Source of the DNA: Nitrospiraceae bacterium UBA6905
GTDB taxonomy: Bacteria; Nitrospirota; Thermodesulfovibrionia; Thermodesulfovibrionales; UBA6898
Length of the DNA stretch: 24,667 bases
NCBI GenBank assembly: GCA_002451165.1
Contig: DKBH01000121.1
Location: 1 to 24,667 of the forward strand
Direction of reading: 5' to 3'
A program made the translations under genes and the position numbers. Of the stretch, positions 7,442 through 14,199 are shown one piece after another; the first letter of the stretch is position 1, and every line of letters begins with the position of its first letter. The notes beneath the pieces were generated by a model, which saw only the letters and a program-made list of their open reading frames with translations, had not been told where the DNA came from and ran no database searches.

Positions 7442-8959
7442 TTAGTCATCCAGCCAGACTGAGCCATGGCAGGTATAACAGGAGGGGCCTACCCCTCCTT
7501 TCAGGTCAGCGCCATGACATGTCGTGCACGATGTCGTGCCGTTGCTTTCGACATAGTCTCCATGCGCATCACGCCACCCGGCAGGGTGCGGATTCTTCCA
7601 GACGGCACCATGACAGGTGTAGCATGACGGTCCGGCATTCCCTTTCAGATCTGTCCCGTGGCAAACCTTGCACGACTTGACGCCGTTGTTTCTCGCAAAA
7701 GCCCGGTGCGCTGTGAACCAGTCAGCAGGGTGGCCAGAGAACGCGGCCTTATGGGGGTTTTTCCCTGATGGCCGGGTAACATGGCATATCGTGCATCTGC
7801 GCAGGGGGCCGGGAGTTCCCTGCAGCATCATGGGCTGCCGGTTATCGAGCGGGTTTTTCGAAGGATACCAGGCGTGCGGGCTGTTATGGCATGCAGCGCA
7901 GTAAATACCTCCGTGTCCCAGGGCATTCCGGTAGAGATCTGTCCCTGTTGCGTAGTCTGCGCCGTGGCATTGCTCGCAGGTGGGCTCCTGCTGCCAAGGA
8001 ATTCTGCCCTGTTTCAGGGAATCGGCGACCTGCTGCAGCGTGCCGTGGCAGTTCTCACAGTTGGGGTTGCCGTGCGATGGGCCCATGCCATTGATTGCGC
8101 TCCTATTGCACTTTGTTTTCGGTCCGGGATGACAGTCATAACAGGCAGGAGCCCCCGCTCCCAGAGATGCATGCCTTCCATGCATCGCCTCTGAAAGGGA
8201 TGGCAGAGCAGGGTTACCAGGCAGGCCGAGAGCATTATCGGCGTGACAGTTCGCACAGAGCACGGGCCGCTGCGACAAGAGGGACGTGCCGAAACGTGTG
8301 TCGTGATTTGACAGAATATTCATCTCCGTATCCGGCGTGCCATGACACTTCCCACAGTTCAGTTCATCAGATACGGGGATGACCACCAGGGTTCTTGCTA
8401 TAACCGCTCCGGCTGCATTCCTGACCTTCACCACGGCGGTCTGGTACGGATTCCATTTCATCGAATCCTTGAGAGGAAGGATCGGGATGCCGGTCGCCTC
8501 GAAGTGGTCTCCCACAGGCCGCATGGTTCCGGATAGGCCGTTGCCCGTAAGACCAATGCCTTCAGGAGGGTTGACGCCGAAGAGACCCTGAACATACTGC
8601 CAGAAGTCGGTCTTTCCGGAAACACTTGTATTATTCTTTATGAAATATTCTACGGTTATGCCGTCGGTGATGACCTGCGGAAGGTCTCCCCGCCGTATCA
8701 CCTGGACAAAAAGATTATTATAAGGAGGAAGAATGGCCATATCCTTGAACGAGGGGCTGATGCAATGCATGCCCAGGTCGTTCCATCCAATGACCGTATA
8801 GTTCTCATTGACCGCCGAAGGAGACGTTGTGGCATCGCCTGAGATGCTGACCGATTCTATGCCGTTACTGATGGCCTGGGTAATGACATCGGAGAAGACG
8901 AGACGTGATCCGGCTAAGACCAAAAGAGCGGCCACACCTATAAGAATAACCCGTCGCAT
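7442..8959 (-). CDS. Exported undecahaem c-type cytochrome
   Basis: A 505-residue secreted multihaem protein with an N-terminal signal peptide (MRRVILIGVAALLVLAG). About 170 residues without haem sites come next (beginning YTVIGWNDLGMHCISPSFKDM), then 11 CXXCH motifs: CGKCH, CANCH, CYDCH, CENCH, CEQCH, CAACH, CTICH, CKVCH, CYTCH, CTTCH and CYTCH. The C-terminus is a tandem repeat of about 45 residues whose unit ends in DLKG-x2-GPSCYTCHG-x-VW. A strong GGAGG lies 7 nt before the ATG. A probable promoter with an internal palindrome lies about 55-80 nt upstream. It probably carries electrons in the periplasm or at the cell surface; partner and redox role are unknown. Confidence 0.93.
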   Translation of the reverse strand: MRRVILIGVAALLVLAGSRLVFSDVITQAISNGIESVSISGDATTSPSAVNENYTVIGWNDLGMHCISPSFKDMAILPPYNNLFVQVIRRGDLPQVITDGITVEYFIKNNTSVSGKTDFWQYVQGLFGVNPPEGIGLTGNGLSGTMRPVGDHFEATGIPILPLKDSMKWNPYQTAVVKVRNAAGAVIARTLVVIPVSDELNCGKCHGTPDTEMNILSNHDTRFGTSLLSQRPVLCANCHADNALGLPGNPALPSLSEAMHGRHASLGAGAPACYDCHPGPKTKCNRSAINGMGPSHGNPNCENCHGTLQQVADSLKQGRIPWQQEPTCEQCHGADYATGTDLYRNALGHGGIYCAACHNSPHAWYPSKNPLDNRQPMMLQGTPGPLRRCTICHVTRPSGKNPHKAAFSGHPADWFTAHRAFARNNGVKSCKVCHGTDLKGNAGPSCYTCHGAVWKNPHPAGWRDAHGDYVESNGTTSCTTCHGADLKGGVGPSCYTCHGSVWLDD

Positions 8960-9010
8960 ACATCTTCCTCCCTGTTGCCTACATGTTCTGTGGGGCTTTA
9001 TCCCGCAGGT

Positions 9011-9040
9011 ATATTATTCAGAATATTCTGAACATATGAA
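9011..9040 (-). promoter_or_regulatory. Probable promoter of the undecahaem cytochrome gene
   Basis: On the minus strand TTCATA (9035-9040) and TAATAT (9011-9016) are separated by 18 nt, a possible -35/-10 pair about 50-80 nt upstream of the cytochrome ATG. The spacer is almost wholly occupied by the 16-bp palindrome at 9017-9032. The match to consensus is moderate. Confidence 0.4.
9017..9032. promoter_or_regulatory. Perfect 16-bp palindrome, likely operator
   Basis: TTCAGAATATTCTGAA is its own reverse complement. It lies in the divergent region between the 11-haem cytochrome and the mla operon, inside the spacer of a probable cytochrome promoter. A bound dimeric regulator would block RNA polymerase. 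A second, imperfect palindrome (ATCATGAATTAATGAT, one mismatched pair) lies at 9044-9059. I do not recognise the site as that of a named regulator. Confidence 0.5.
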
Positions 9041-9074
9041 GCAATCATGAATTAATGATGAAATAAAGTTCATA

Positions 9075-9294
9075 CAGCAGACTCATGTAAGCGTCATCTG
9101 CTGCTGCGCTACGTGCTAACTCATAAGCCCCGTGTGGATACTATGATGCTGCAGCAACGCCGCTTTTCGGATGGGCAAGGGGTTATGAACACTGCAGGCG
9201 GACAAGAGGAAAAGAGTTCCATCTCAGCGTTACCGCGTGGTATCATATACCCCACGCATGTTCGGATGAAGGCATATGCTGCACGCTTGTGCAG
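9075..9294 (+). other. Gene-free region with several RNA-type stems; candidate structured leader
   Basis: The 424 bp between the divergent genes hold no convincing ORF but show four stems. (1) CAGCAGA 9075-9081 pairs with TCTGCTG 9097-9103. (2) TCATAAgCCCC 9121-9131 pairs with GGGGTTATGA 9179-9188: ten pairs and one bulged G, enclosing 47 nt. (3) GCGTGGTAT 9235-9243 pairs with 9247-9257 with a two-C bulge and a CAT loop. (4) CTGCAC 9279-9284 pairs with GTGCAG 9289-9294 with a GCTT loop. Together they suggest a 5' leader RNA of the mla operon or a separate small RNA. They match no riboswitch consensus that I know. Stems of this size can arise by chance, except perhaps stem 2. Confidence 0.35.
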
Positions 9295-9383
9295 GATAGA
9301 GGGCATAAGGGGGGTATAAATGGAGGGATGGTTGCCCCGTGAGAAAATGGACAGGGGTTTGGAAATGATCTCTGGTCGATAAG

Positions 9384-10184
9384 ATGCAGAAGGAAAGAGC
9401 TCAGATACGCCTATTTTCTTCCCTGGGGAAGGGCACCGGCGACCTTATCCGGAAGCTGGGTTCCATGGCCCTGTTCTTTGCAGAAGGCTTTTGTAAGATA
9501 TTCCGCCGGAAGCAGACCCGTGAGATCATTAATCAGGTTTTCTATATCGGGGCAAAATCGACGAATATCGTTATTCTTATAGGGCTCTTTACGGGAATGG
9601 TTCTTGGTCTTCAGCTCTACTATACCCTCATTAAGTTCGGATCTGAAGGCGTTCTTGGTTCGGTTATTTCCCTCTCCCTCATACGGGAACTCGGGCCGGT
9701 GCTCACGGCGATCATGATAACGGCCCGGGCAGGTTCTGCCATGGCTGCTGAAATCGGCATACTCCGGATATCTGAACAGATCGACGCGCTGTACACCATG
9801 CGAATAGATCCGGTGAGATACATTGTCAGCCCACGCATTGCGGCGGCTATCATAAGCTTTCCCCTGTTGACGGCGTTCTTCGACCTTATCGGCATCCTCG
9901 GCGGTTATCTCACCGGTGTCTTGCTCCTCGGCGTGAACGCGGGTGCATATTTCTATCGGGTTCAGTCGTATCTTGATATCGTTGATATCAGGGGCGGGTT
10001 CATAAAATCTTTGGTCTTCGCAGTTCTGGTGGCGACCATCTGCTGTTATCAGGGTTTCTTCACCCATCTGCGCACGGACAGTTACGGTGCTAAAAGCGTC
10101 AGCCTATCAACCACTTCTGCGGTGGTGATGTCCTGCGTTATGATCCTGGTATCGGATTATGTCGTCACCTCGTTTCTCATGTAG
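9384..10184 (+). CDS. mlaE: MlaE-family lipid ABC transporter permease
   Basis: A 266-residue integral membrane permease of the MlaE/YrbE type, which moves phospholipids between the inner-membrane complex and the periplasm. Family hallmarks are the long amphipathic N-terminus, the segment FTGMVLGLQLYYTLIKFG and the strongly conserved LIRELGPVLTAIMITARAGSAMAAEIGILRI-type core at about 109-140 (written here as its key parts). Several hydrophobic helices continue to the C-terminus (VVMSCVMILVSDYVVTSFL). It is the first gene of a run mlaE-F-D-C-A. No strong ribosome binding site precedes the ATG. MlaB (a STAS-domain partner in Escherichia coli) is absent from the operon. Confidence 0.93.
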   Translation: MQKERAQIRLFSSLGKGTGDLIRKLGSMALFFAEGFCKIFRRKQTREIINQVFYIGAKSTNIVILIGLFTGMVLGLQLYYTLIKFGSEGVLGSVISLSLIRELGPVLTAIMITARAGSAMAAEIGILRISEQIDALYTMRIDPVRYIVSPRIAAAIISFPLLTAFFDLIGILGGYLTGVLLLGVNAGAYFYRVQSYLDIVDIRGGFIKSLVFAVLVATICCYQGFFTHLRTDSYGAKSVSLSTTSAVVMSCVMILVSDYVVTSFLM

Positions 10185-10192
10185 GAATGGTC

Positions 10193-11440
10193 ATGGATGT
10201 ACCGCTGATAGAATTCAGGGAAGTAACCAAGCGATTCGGTGACCGTACCATCCTCGATCAGATCAGCCTCAAGATCTATGAGAACCAGATCACAACAATC
10301 ATCGGGAAAAGCGGCACGGGTAAGAGTGTGCTCCTCAAGCATATCATCGGGTTGCTGGAGCCTGACGAAGGTACCATCCTGTTCCGTGCCAGGCCGGTCC
10401 GTGACATGGGGAAAGGCGAATGGGATGCTTACCGGAGCCAGGTCAGCTATATGTTCCAGAACAATGCGCTCTTTGACTCGCTGACTGTATTTGATAATAT
10501 CGCCCTGCCGCTGCGACAGACCACGAACCTCAGGAAACGGGAAGTCATGCGGAAGGTCATGACCCGCATACAGCAGACGGAGTTGACGGAGGTTGTTCGT
10601 AAATATCCTTCGGAGCTGTCAGGAGGCATGCAGAAGCGGGTAGCCCTCGCACGAGCCCTCGTCACAGACCCGAAGATCGTCCTTTTTGACGAGCCTACGA
10701 CGGGGCAGGACCCGATACGGAAGAATATCATTTTGGGCATGATCGCCCATTACCGGAGGCTCTTCGGGTTTACCGCTGTCCTGATTAGCCATGACATCCC
10801 CGATGTCTTCTTCATTGCGGACCGGATCATCCTGCTCTGGGAAGGGAAGGCTGCCTTTGAAGGCAGCTATGAGGAGTCCACGCATCTCGATCATCCCATG
10901 ATCGACGAGTTCCTGCACAGCCTGGAGGGATTTCAGGACGAGCTTACGGGGCTGCTCTCAAAGCAGGTATTCAAAAACCGCTACACCATGACGCTCCAGC
11001 GAGGGAAGGTCGATACCACGATCTCGGCGATCCTGTTTACCGTGGAATTTGAGCCTGTGGCCGATGCGTTCGGCGCTCCGATTTTCGAGATCCTCAAGAT
11101 CATGGGGGAGAACATCAATGATTATTTCGGTCCGCTGGGCGGTTTTTCCGCCCGCCACCAGCGGAACCAGCTCCTGACCATCTTGCCGCACATCACACTT
11201 GCCGACGCGCAGTCCCTTCTGGATACCTTTGCCCAGCGGCTTTGGCAGGAGGCCTTTATCGACATCCAGACCATGGTGCGGTCCCGCATGGGTGCGGACA
11301 TGTGCTTAAATTTATCGGTGAAAGCAGGTATTATAGAAGGAAGGTCGACCGATGACATTGACACGATCATAGCCTTGGCGGAAACTGCCCAGAGGACTGT
11401 TGCCGTTTATCGGTGTGACCAAGGGGGTGAGACTTCGTGA
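10193..11440 (+). CDS. mlaF: MlaF-type ABC ATPase with C-terminal degenerate GGDEF domain
   Basis: This is the ATPase of the Mla lipid transporter, with an extra domain. Residues 1 to about 245 are a complete ABC domain: Walker A GKSGTGKSV, Q-loop YMFQNN, signature LSGGMQKRV, Walker B IVLFDEPT and H-loop ISHD. Counting from the upstream ATG at 10187, residues from 249 to the end (10931-11437) follow the GGDEF fold. They show a DELTGL opening, FEPVADAFGAP where FKxxNDxxGH is expected, and RHQRNQLLTILP where RxGGDEFxxLLP is expected. A closing SVKAGIIEG...IIALAETA strand-helix completes it. Catalytic and metal residues are replaced, so diguanylate cyclase activity is unlikely. I prefer the ATG at 10193 because AGGA lies 6 nt before it; 10187 adds two residues. 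Confidence 0.92.
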   Translation: MDVPLIEFREVTKRFGDRTILDQISLKIYENQITTIIGKSGTGKSVLLKHIIGLLEPDEGTILFRARPVRDMGKGEWDAYRSQVSYMFQNNALFDSLTVFDNIALPLRQTTNLRKREVMRKVMTRIQQTELTEVVRKYPSELSGGMQKRVALARALVTDPKIVLFDEPTTGQDPIRKNIILGMIAHYRRLFGFTAVLISHDIPDVFFIADRIILLWEGKAAFEGSYEESTHLDHPMIDEFLHSLEGFQDELTGLLSKQVFKNRYTMTLQRGKVDTTISAILFTVEFEPVADAFGAPIFEILKIMGENINDYFGPLGGFSARHQRNQLLTILPHITLADAQSLLDTFAQRLWQEAFIDIQTMVRSRMGADMCLNLSVKAGIIEGRSTDDIDTIIALAETAQRTVAVYRCDQGGETS

Positions 11441-11910
11441 AGAAATATTCTGTGGATACTATCGTCGGCGTTTTTGTTGCGATTGGTCTCGTCTGCGTCG
11501 GATACATGACCATAAAGCTCGGGAAGGTTTCTCTGTTCGGCGATGATTACTATTCTCTGCGGGCGCGGTTCTCTTCTGTTTCCGGCGTGCGGGTCGGCAG
11601 TCCTGTGGAGATCCATGGCATTGAGGTAGGAAGGGTAGACAAGATGGCCCTGGATACGGAAAAGCAGACAGCTGTGCTGGAACTGAAGATCAGGAAGGGG
11701 ATCACGGTCTATGATGATGCCATCGCCTCCATTAAGACAGCGGGACTGATCGGTGACAAATTTGTCAATATAGATCCGGGCGGCGGAGGGGAGGCGCTTG
11801 CGTCCAATGCCTTTATTCCCGAGACTACGTCTCCGACGGATATGGAGGAACTGATCAGCAAGTATGCATTCGGTGATGTCAAAAAGGACAAGAAGGATAA
11901 TGCAGAGTAG
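11437..11910 (+). CDS. mlaD: MlaD-family MCE-domain lipid-binding protein
   Basis: A 157-residue protein with an N-terminal membrane anchor (about 6-26, VDTIVGVFVAIGLVCVGYM) and one MCE domain (about 35-125). The MCE domain carries the typical FSSVSGVRVGSPVEIHGIEVGRV core and a GLIGDKFVNIDPG strand. MlaD forms a hexameric periplasmic ring bound to the MlaE/MlaF complex, through which lipid passes. Translation starts at a GTG that overlaps the mlaF stop (GTGA), indicating coupling. The C-terminus is lysine- and aspartate-rich (DVKKDKKDN). Length is close to that of short MlaD proteins. Confidence 0.93.
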   Translation: MKKYSVDTIVGVFVAIGLVCVGYMTIKLGKVSLFGDDYYSLRARFSSVSGVRVGSPVEIHGIEVGRVDKMALDTEKQTAVLELKIRKGITVYDDAIASIKTAGLIGDKFVNIDPGGGGEALASNAFIPETTSPTDMEELISKYAFGDVKKDKKDNAE

Positions 11911-11926
11911 ATATCGGGAGGGTAGG

Positions 11927-12520
11927 ATGAAAGTTCTTGTAAGCGCTTCCCTTGCGATAATGATGCTAGTGCTTCCTCTTGCGGCAAACGCCAGTACCCC
12001 CCTTGCCATGGTGCAGGTGCATGTCAACAGCGTGCTCGAGGTGCTGCGCGATCCGGCGCTTAAGGGTGATGCGATGAAGAAGCTCCGGCAGGATCGCATA
12101 CGGAGTATATCGGAAAAGATGTTCGACTATACGGAACTTTCACGGCGTACGCTTGCCCAGAACTGGAAAGTGTTCAATGACCTTCAGAAGAAGGATTTCA
12201 TCGAACTGTATAAGACGGTTCTGGAGAAGGCGTATATCGACAAGATCATGGACTACACGGATGAAAAGATTGTTTTTCAGAAAGAATTCTCTCTCACCGG
12301 CAAGACGTCTGAGGTTCAGACCATTGTTGTTACGAAGCGGGCCGATATCCCGATCAATTACCGCGTTATCCATGCGGACGACGGATGGCGGGTGTACGAT
12401 GTTGTGGTGGAGGGAGTCAGTCTTGTCAGTAATTACCGGAGCCAGTTCCGAGAGATCCTGATCAATAAGACCCCGGATGATCTCCTGGAGATACTCAGAA
12501 AAAAGGCGGGCAAGTTATAA
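11927..12520 (+). CDS. mlaC: MlaC-family periplasmic phospholipid shuttle
   Basis: A 197-residue exported protein of the MlaC (Ttg2D) family, which carries phospholipid across the periplasm between the MlaA and MlaFED complexes. A signal peptide (MKVLVSASLAIMMLVLPLAANA) is followed by the typical all-length domain: an N-terminal helical part, a FDYTELSRRTLAQNWKVF stretch, then the beta-rich half with YRVIHADDGWRVYDVVVEGVSL and LVSNYRSQFREIL. I chose ATG 11927, since it opens the signal peptide and has a GGGAGG a few bases upstream. The longer frame from 11864 overlaps mlaD and adds a charged, non-signal extension. Confidence 0.93.
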   Translation: MKVLVSASLAIMMLVLPLAANASTPLAMVQVHVNSVLEVLRDPALKGDAMKKLRQDRIRSISEKMFDYTELSRRTLAQNWKVFNDLQKKDFIELYKTVLEKAYIDKIMDYTDEKIVFQKEFSLTGKTSEVQTIVVTKRADIPINYRVIHADDGWRVYDVVVEGVSLVSNYRSQFREILINKTPDDLLEILRKKAGKL

Positions 12521-12570
12521 ACAGGACTGCAGGGGCAGGCGAAAACGATCATCTCGCCGGCTGTATCTGC

Positions 12571-12586
12571 GGAGGCTTCTGCCTCC
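12571..12586 (+). other. Perfect stem-loop in the mlaC-mlaA gap
   Basis: GGAGGC (12571-12576), TTCT loop, GCCTCC (12581-12586), in the 101-nt gap before mlaA. No T-run follows, so it is not a standard terminator. It may be a processing or stability element that sets different levels of mlaA and the upstream genes. Confidence 0.35.
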
Positions 12587-12621
12587 CATCCGAATCCGCC
12601 CGTCAGGCAACAGGAGGTGGT

Positions 12622-13614
12622 ATGAAACATCTGAAAAAATTGCTGGGCATGCTCGTGCTTCTCGGATGTCCGCTCTGTGTCATGGCTGAAGAACCTGCTG
12701 ATACGGCGGTTACGGTGTTCTTGCAGGCAGATGAAGATTATGCTTCAGTCGTGCCTTATGCGGCGGAAGAACGGGAGCAGTCAACTGCAGCAGTGCGGAT
12801 GGGTGTCTCGGAGGCATCTTCCGACAACGCTCGTGATATCTACGACGAAATCCTGATGCTGGCACTTCGCGAAGAAAGTATGCAGGAGAAGATGATCGTT
12901 GACGGCGAGGGAGTATCCCTAGCACAGGTTGAGAGCGTGGCTGAGGAACCAGCACGGGAAGATGATGGCGGCGCCGGCGGTGAGAACGATAATGGGGAGA
13001 TCGAAAATAACCGTATCGCAGATCCCCTGTATTACTGGAACCTAGCAATGTACCATGTGAACGATAAGTTTTATTTTTGGCTCCTGAAGCCGGTGGCGCA
13101 GGGATATTCCGCAGTTGCGCCTGAACCGGTCAGGATAGCGATCAGTAATTTCTTCCAGAATCTCACAACCCCCGTACGCTTTGTAGGAAATCTCCTCCAG
13201 TTGAAGCTGAAGAATGCAGGCGAGGAGCTGGTGCGCTTTGTCACGAACAGCACGCAGGGCTTAGCAGGATTCTTTGATGTTGCCAAGTCGCACTATGGCA
13301 TTGTTGCCCATGATGAGGACATCGGTCAGACACTGGGGAGCTATGGTATCGGCCATGGGTTCTACCTCGTTTGGCCTATTTTTGGTCCATCGTCTCTTCG
13401 GGATACGGTGGGGCTGGTTGGCGACATACTGCTGAATCCGGTCACCTATATTGACCCGGTAGAAACTTCGATCGGGATCAGGGCGTTCGACAGGGTGAAT
13501 GAGACCACATTTCATATCGGCGATTACGAGGATATGAAAGAGGCAGCCATCGATCCCTATGTTTCACTGCGCAATGGCTATGTCCAGCATAGAAACAAGC
13601 AGGTGCAGGAATAA
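12622..13614 (+). CDS. mlaA: MlaA/VacJ-family outer-membrane lipoprotein with long acidic N-terminal extension
   Basis: A 330-residue protein of the MlaA (VacJ) family, the outer-membrane component that removes phospholipid from the outer leaflet. The conserved domain begins near residue 132 (ADPLYYWNLAMYHVNDKFYFW, corresponding to the DPxExFNR start of other members). It continues through SNFFQNLTTPVRFVGNLLQ, NSTQGLAGFFDVA, DIGQTLGSYGIGHGFYLVWP and LVGDILLNPVTY. The N-terminus has a signal sequence; Cys16 in LVLLGC is a possible but imperfect lipobox. Between signal and domain lie about 110 residues rich in Glu, Asp, Ala and Gly that ordinary MlaA proteins lack. AGGAGG stands 4 nt before the ATG. 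It closes the mla operon. Confidence 0.92.
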   Translation: MKHLKKLLGMLVLLGCPLCVMAEEPADTAVTVFLQADEDYASVVPYAAEEREQSTAAVRMGVSEASSDNARDIYDEILMLALREESMQEKMIVDGEGVSLAQVESVAEEPAREDDGGAGGENDNGEIENNRIADPLYYWNLAMYHVNDKFYFWLLKPVAQGYSAVAPEPVRIAISNFFQNLTTPVRFVGNLLQLKLKNAGEELVRFVTNSTQGLAGFFDVAKSHYGIVAHDEDIGQTLGSYGIGHGFYLVWPIFGPSSLRDTVGLVGDILLNPVTYIDPVETSIGIRAFDRVNETTFHIGDYEDMKEAAIDPYVSLRNGYVQHRNKQVQE

Positions 13615-13616
13615 GA

Positions 13617-13640
13617 GACGGCGTTAGCTGTCGCGCCGTC
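13617..13640. terminator. Stem-loop between convergent mlaA and atpI
   Basis: GACGGCG (13617-13623) and CGCCGTC (13634-13640) form a perfect 7-bp stem with a 10-nt loop. It lies two bases after the mlaA stop and runs into the atpI 3' end. No T-run is present, so termination by it alone is uncertain. Confidence 0.35.
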
Positions 13641-13980
13641 GCGCATGCCTCAGCCCGGTGATGAGCACCTGGGCGAACACGACCGAGAATCCTGCCAGGA
13701 GTCCCGGGATGGTCACGAGCTTCAGAATTGCCAGCGTCGTTACAATAATGATGAGCATCACAAAACGGAACTGAGCGAAGAAGAGCATCTTGGCATTCGC
13801 GCTCGAAGTCCCCAGGATCCCCTCGACGCTCCAGGCAAGAGCCTTCATGTTGAGGATGCCGAGCAGCCCGCCGATGAGGATACTGAAAGGAAGGTTCTTC
13901 CAAGGAAGGAAAGCCGAGATGGCGGCTGCCGGTATGAGAATGAAGGCAGAGTTCCTCGCGATATCCTTAGTCAGATTCAT
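13624..13980 (-). CDS. AtpI-like ATP synthase subunit I family membrane protein
   Basis: A 118-residue protein with four hydrophobic segments: about 14-28 SAFILIPAAAISAF, 32-53 NLPFSILIGGLLGILNMKALA, 65-95 MLFFAQFRFVMLIIIVTTLAI and 98-112 TIPGLLAGFSVVFAQVL. This fits the ATP synthase subunit I (AtpI) family, assembly or ion-uptake helpers encoded near F0 genes. I chose ATG 13980, which has AGGA 6 nt upstream and overlaps the AtpZ-like gene by 14 nt. The frame could begin at 14007. Other F0F1 genes are not next to it; the next gene downstream (mlaA) is convergent. Family assignment is from length and topology. Confidence 0.7.
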   Translation of the reverse strand: MNLTKDIARNSAFILIPAAAISAFLPWKNLPFSILIGGLLGILNMKALAWSVEGILGTSSANAKMLFFAQFRFVMLIIIVTTLAILKLVTIPGLLAGFSVVFAQVLITGLRHARRRDS

Positions 13981-14194
13981 CTGATGTCCTTTTTGCAAGT
14001 CGGACAAGTTCCCGGAAACCGGCGATGATCCCGAGAATCAGGAAAATAATGGTGAACCAGGGCTCTGTATCAAGCCATTTGTCGAGCTGCGATCCGATCA
14101 AATAGCCCACAAAGGTAGAGATGACCATATTGAGCCCGATCGTACCTGCCCGGGCAAAGGCCCTGATGATTGATTTATCGAGCAGGGGTGCCAT
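13967..14194 (-). CDS. AtpZ-like (ATPase gene 1 family) small membrane protein
   Basis: A 75-residue protein with two hydrophobic segments, GTIGLNMVISTFVGYLIGSQLDKWLDT and WFTIIFLILGIIAGFRELVR. The glycine-rich first helix, the Gx2xDxWLxTxPWFTI junction and the GxxxGFRxLxR end are typical of AtpZ/ATPase_gene1 proteins. These accompany AtpI at the head of ATP synthase operons. It overlaps the AtpI-like gene by 14 nt and starts 5 nt after the stop of the TorD-like gene, so all three form one operon. The ribosome binding site is weak. Confidence 0.8.
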   Translation of the reverse strand: MAPLLDKSIIRAFARAGTIGLNMVISTFVGYLIGSQLDKWLDTEPWFTIIFLILGIIAGFRELVRLAKRTSDESD

Positions 14195-14199
14195 GCTGC

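Noticed and set aside
7442..8959. CRISPR-like or DNA repeat array in the cytochrome 3' end
   Set aside because: The repeats are protein-level haem units of about 45 residues in one coding frame, not short identical repeats with spacers.
9113..9319. 68-codon frame in the gap before mlaE
   Set aside because: No ribosome binding site or recognisable protein features; it overlaps the RNA-type stems, and a frame of similar size lies on the other strand.
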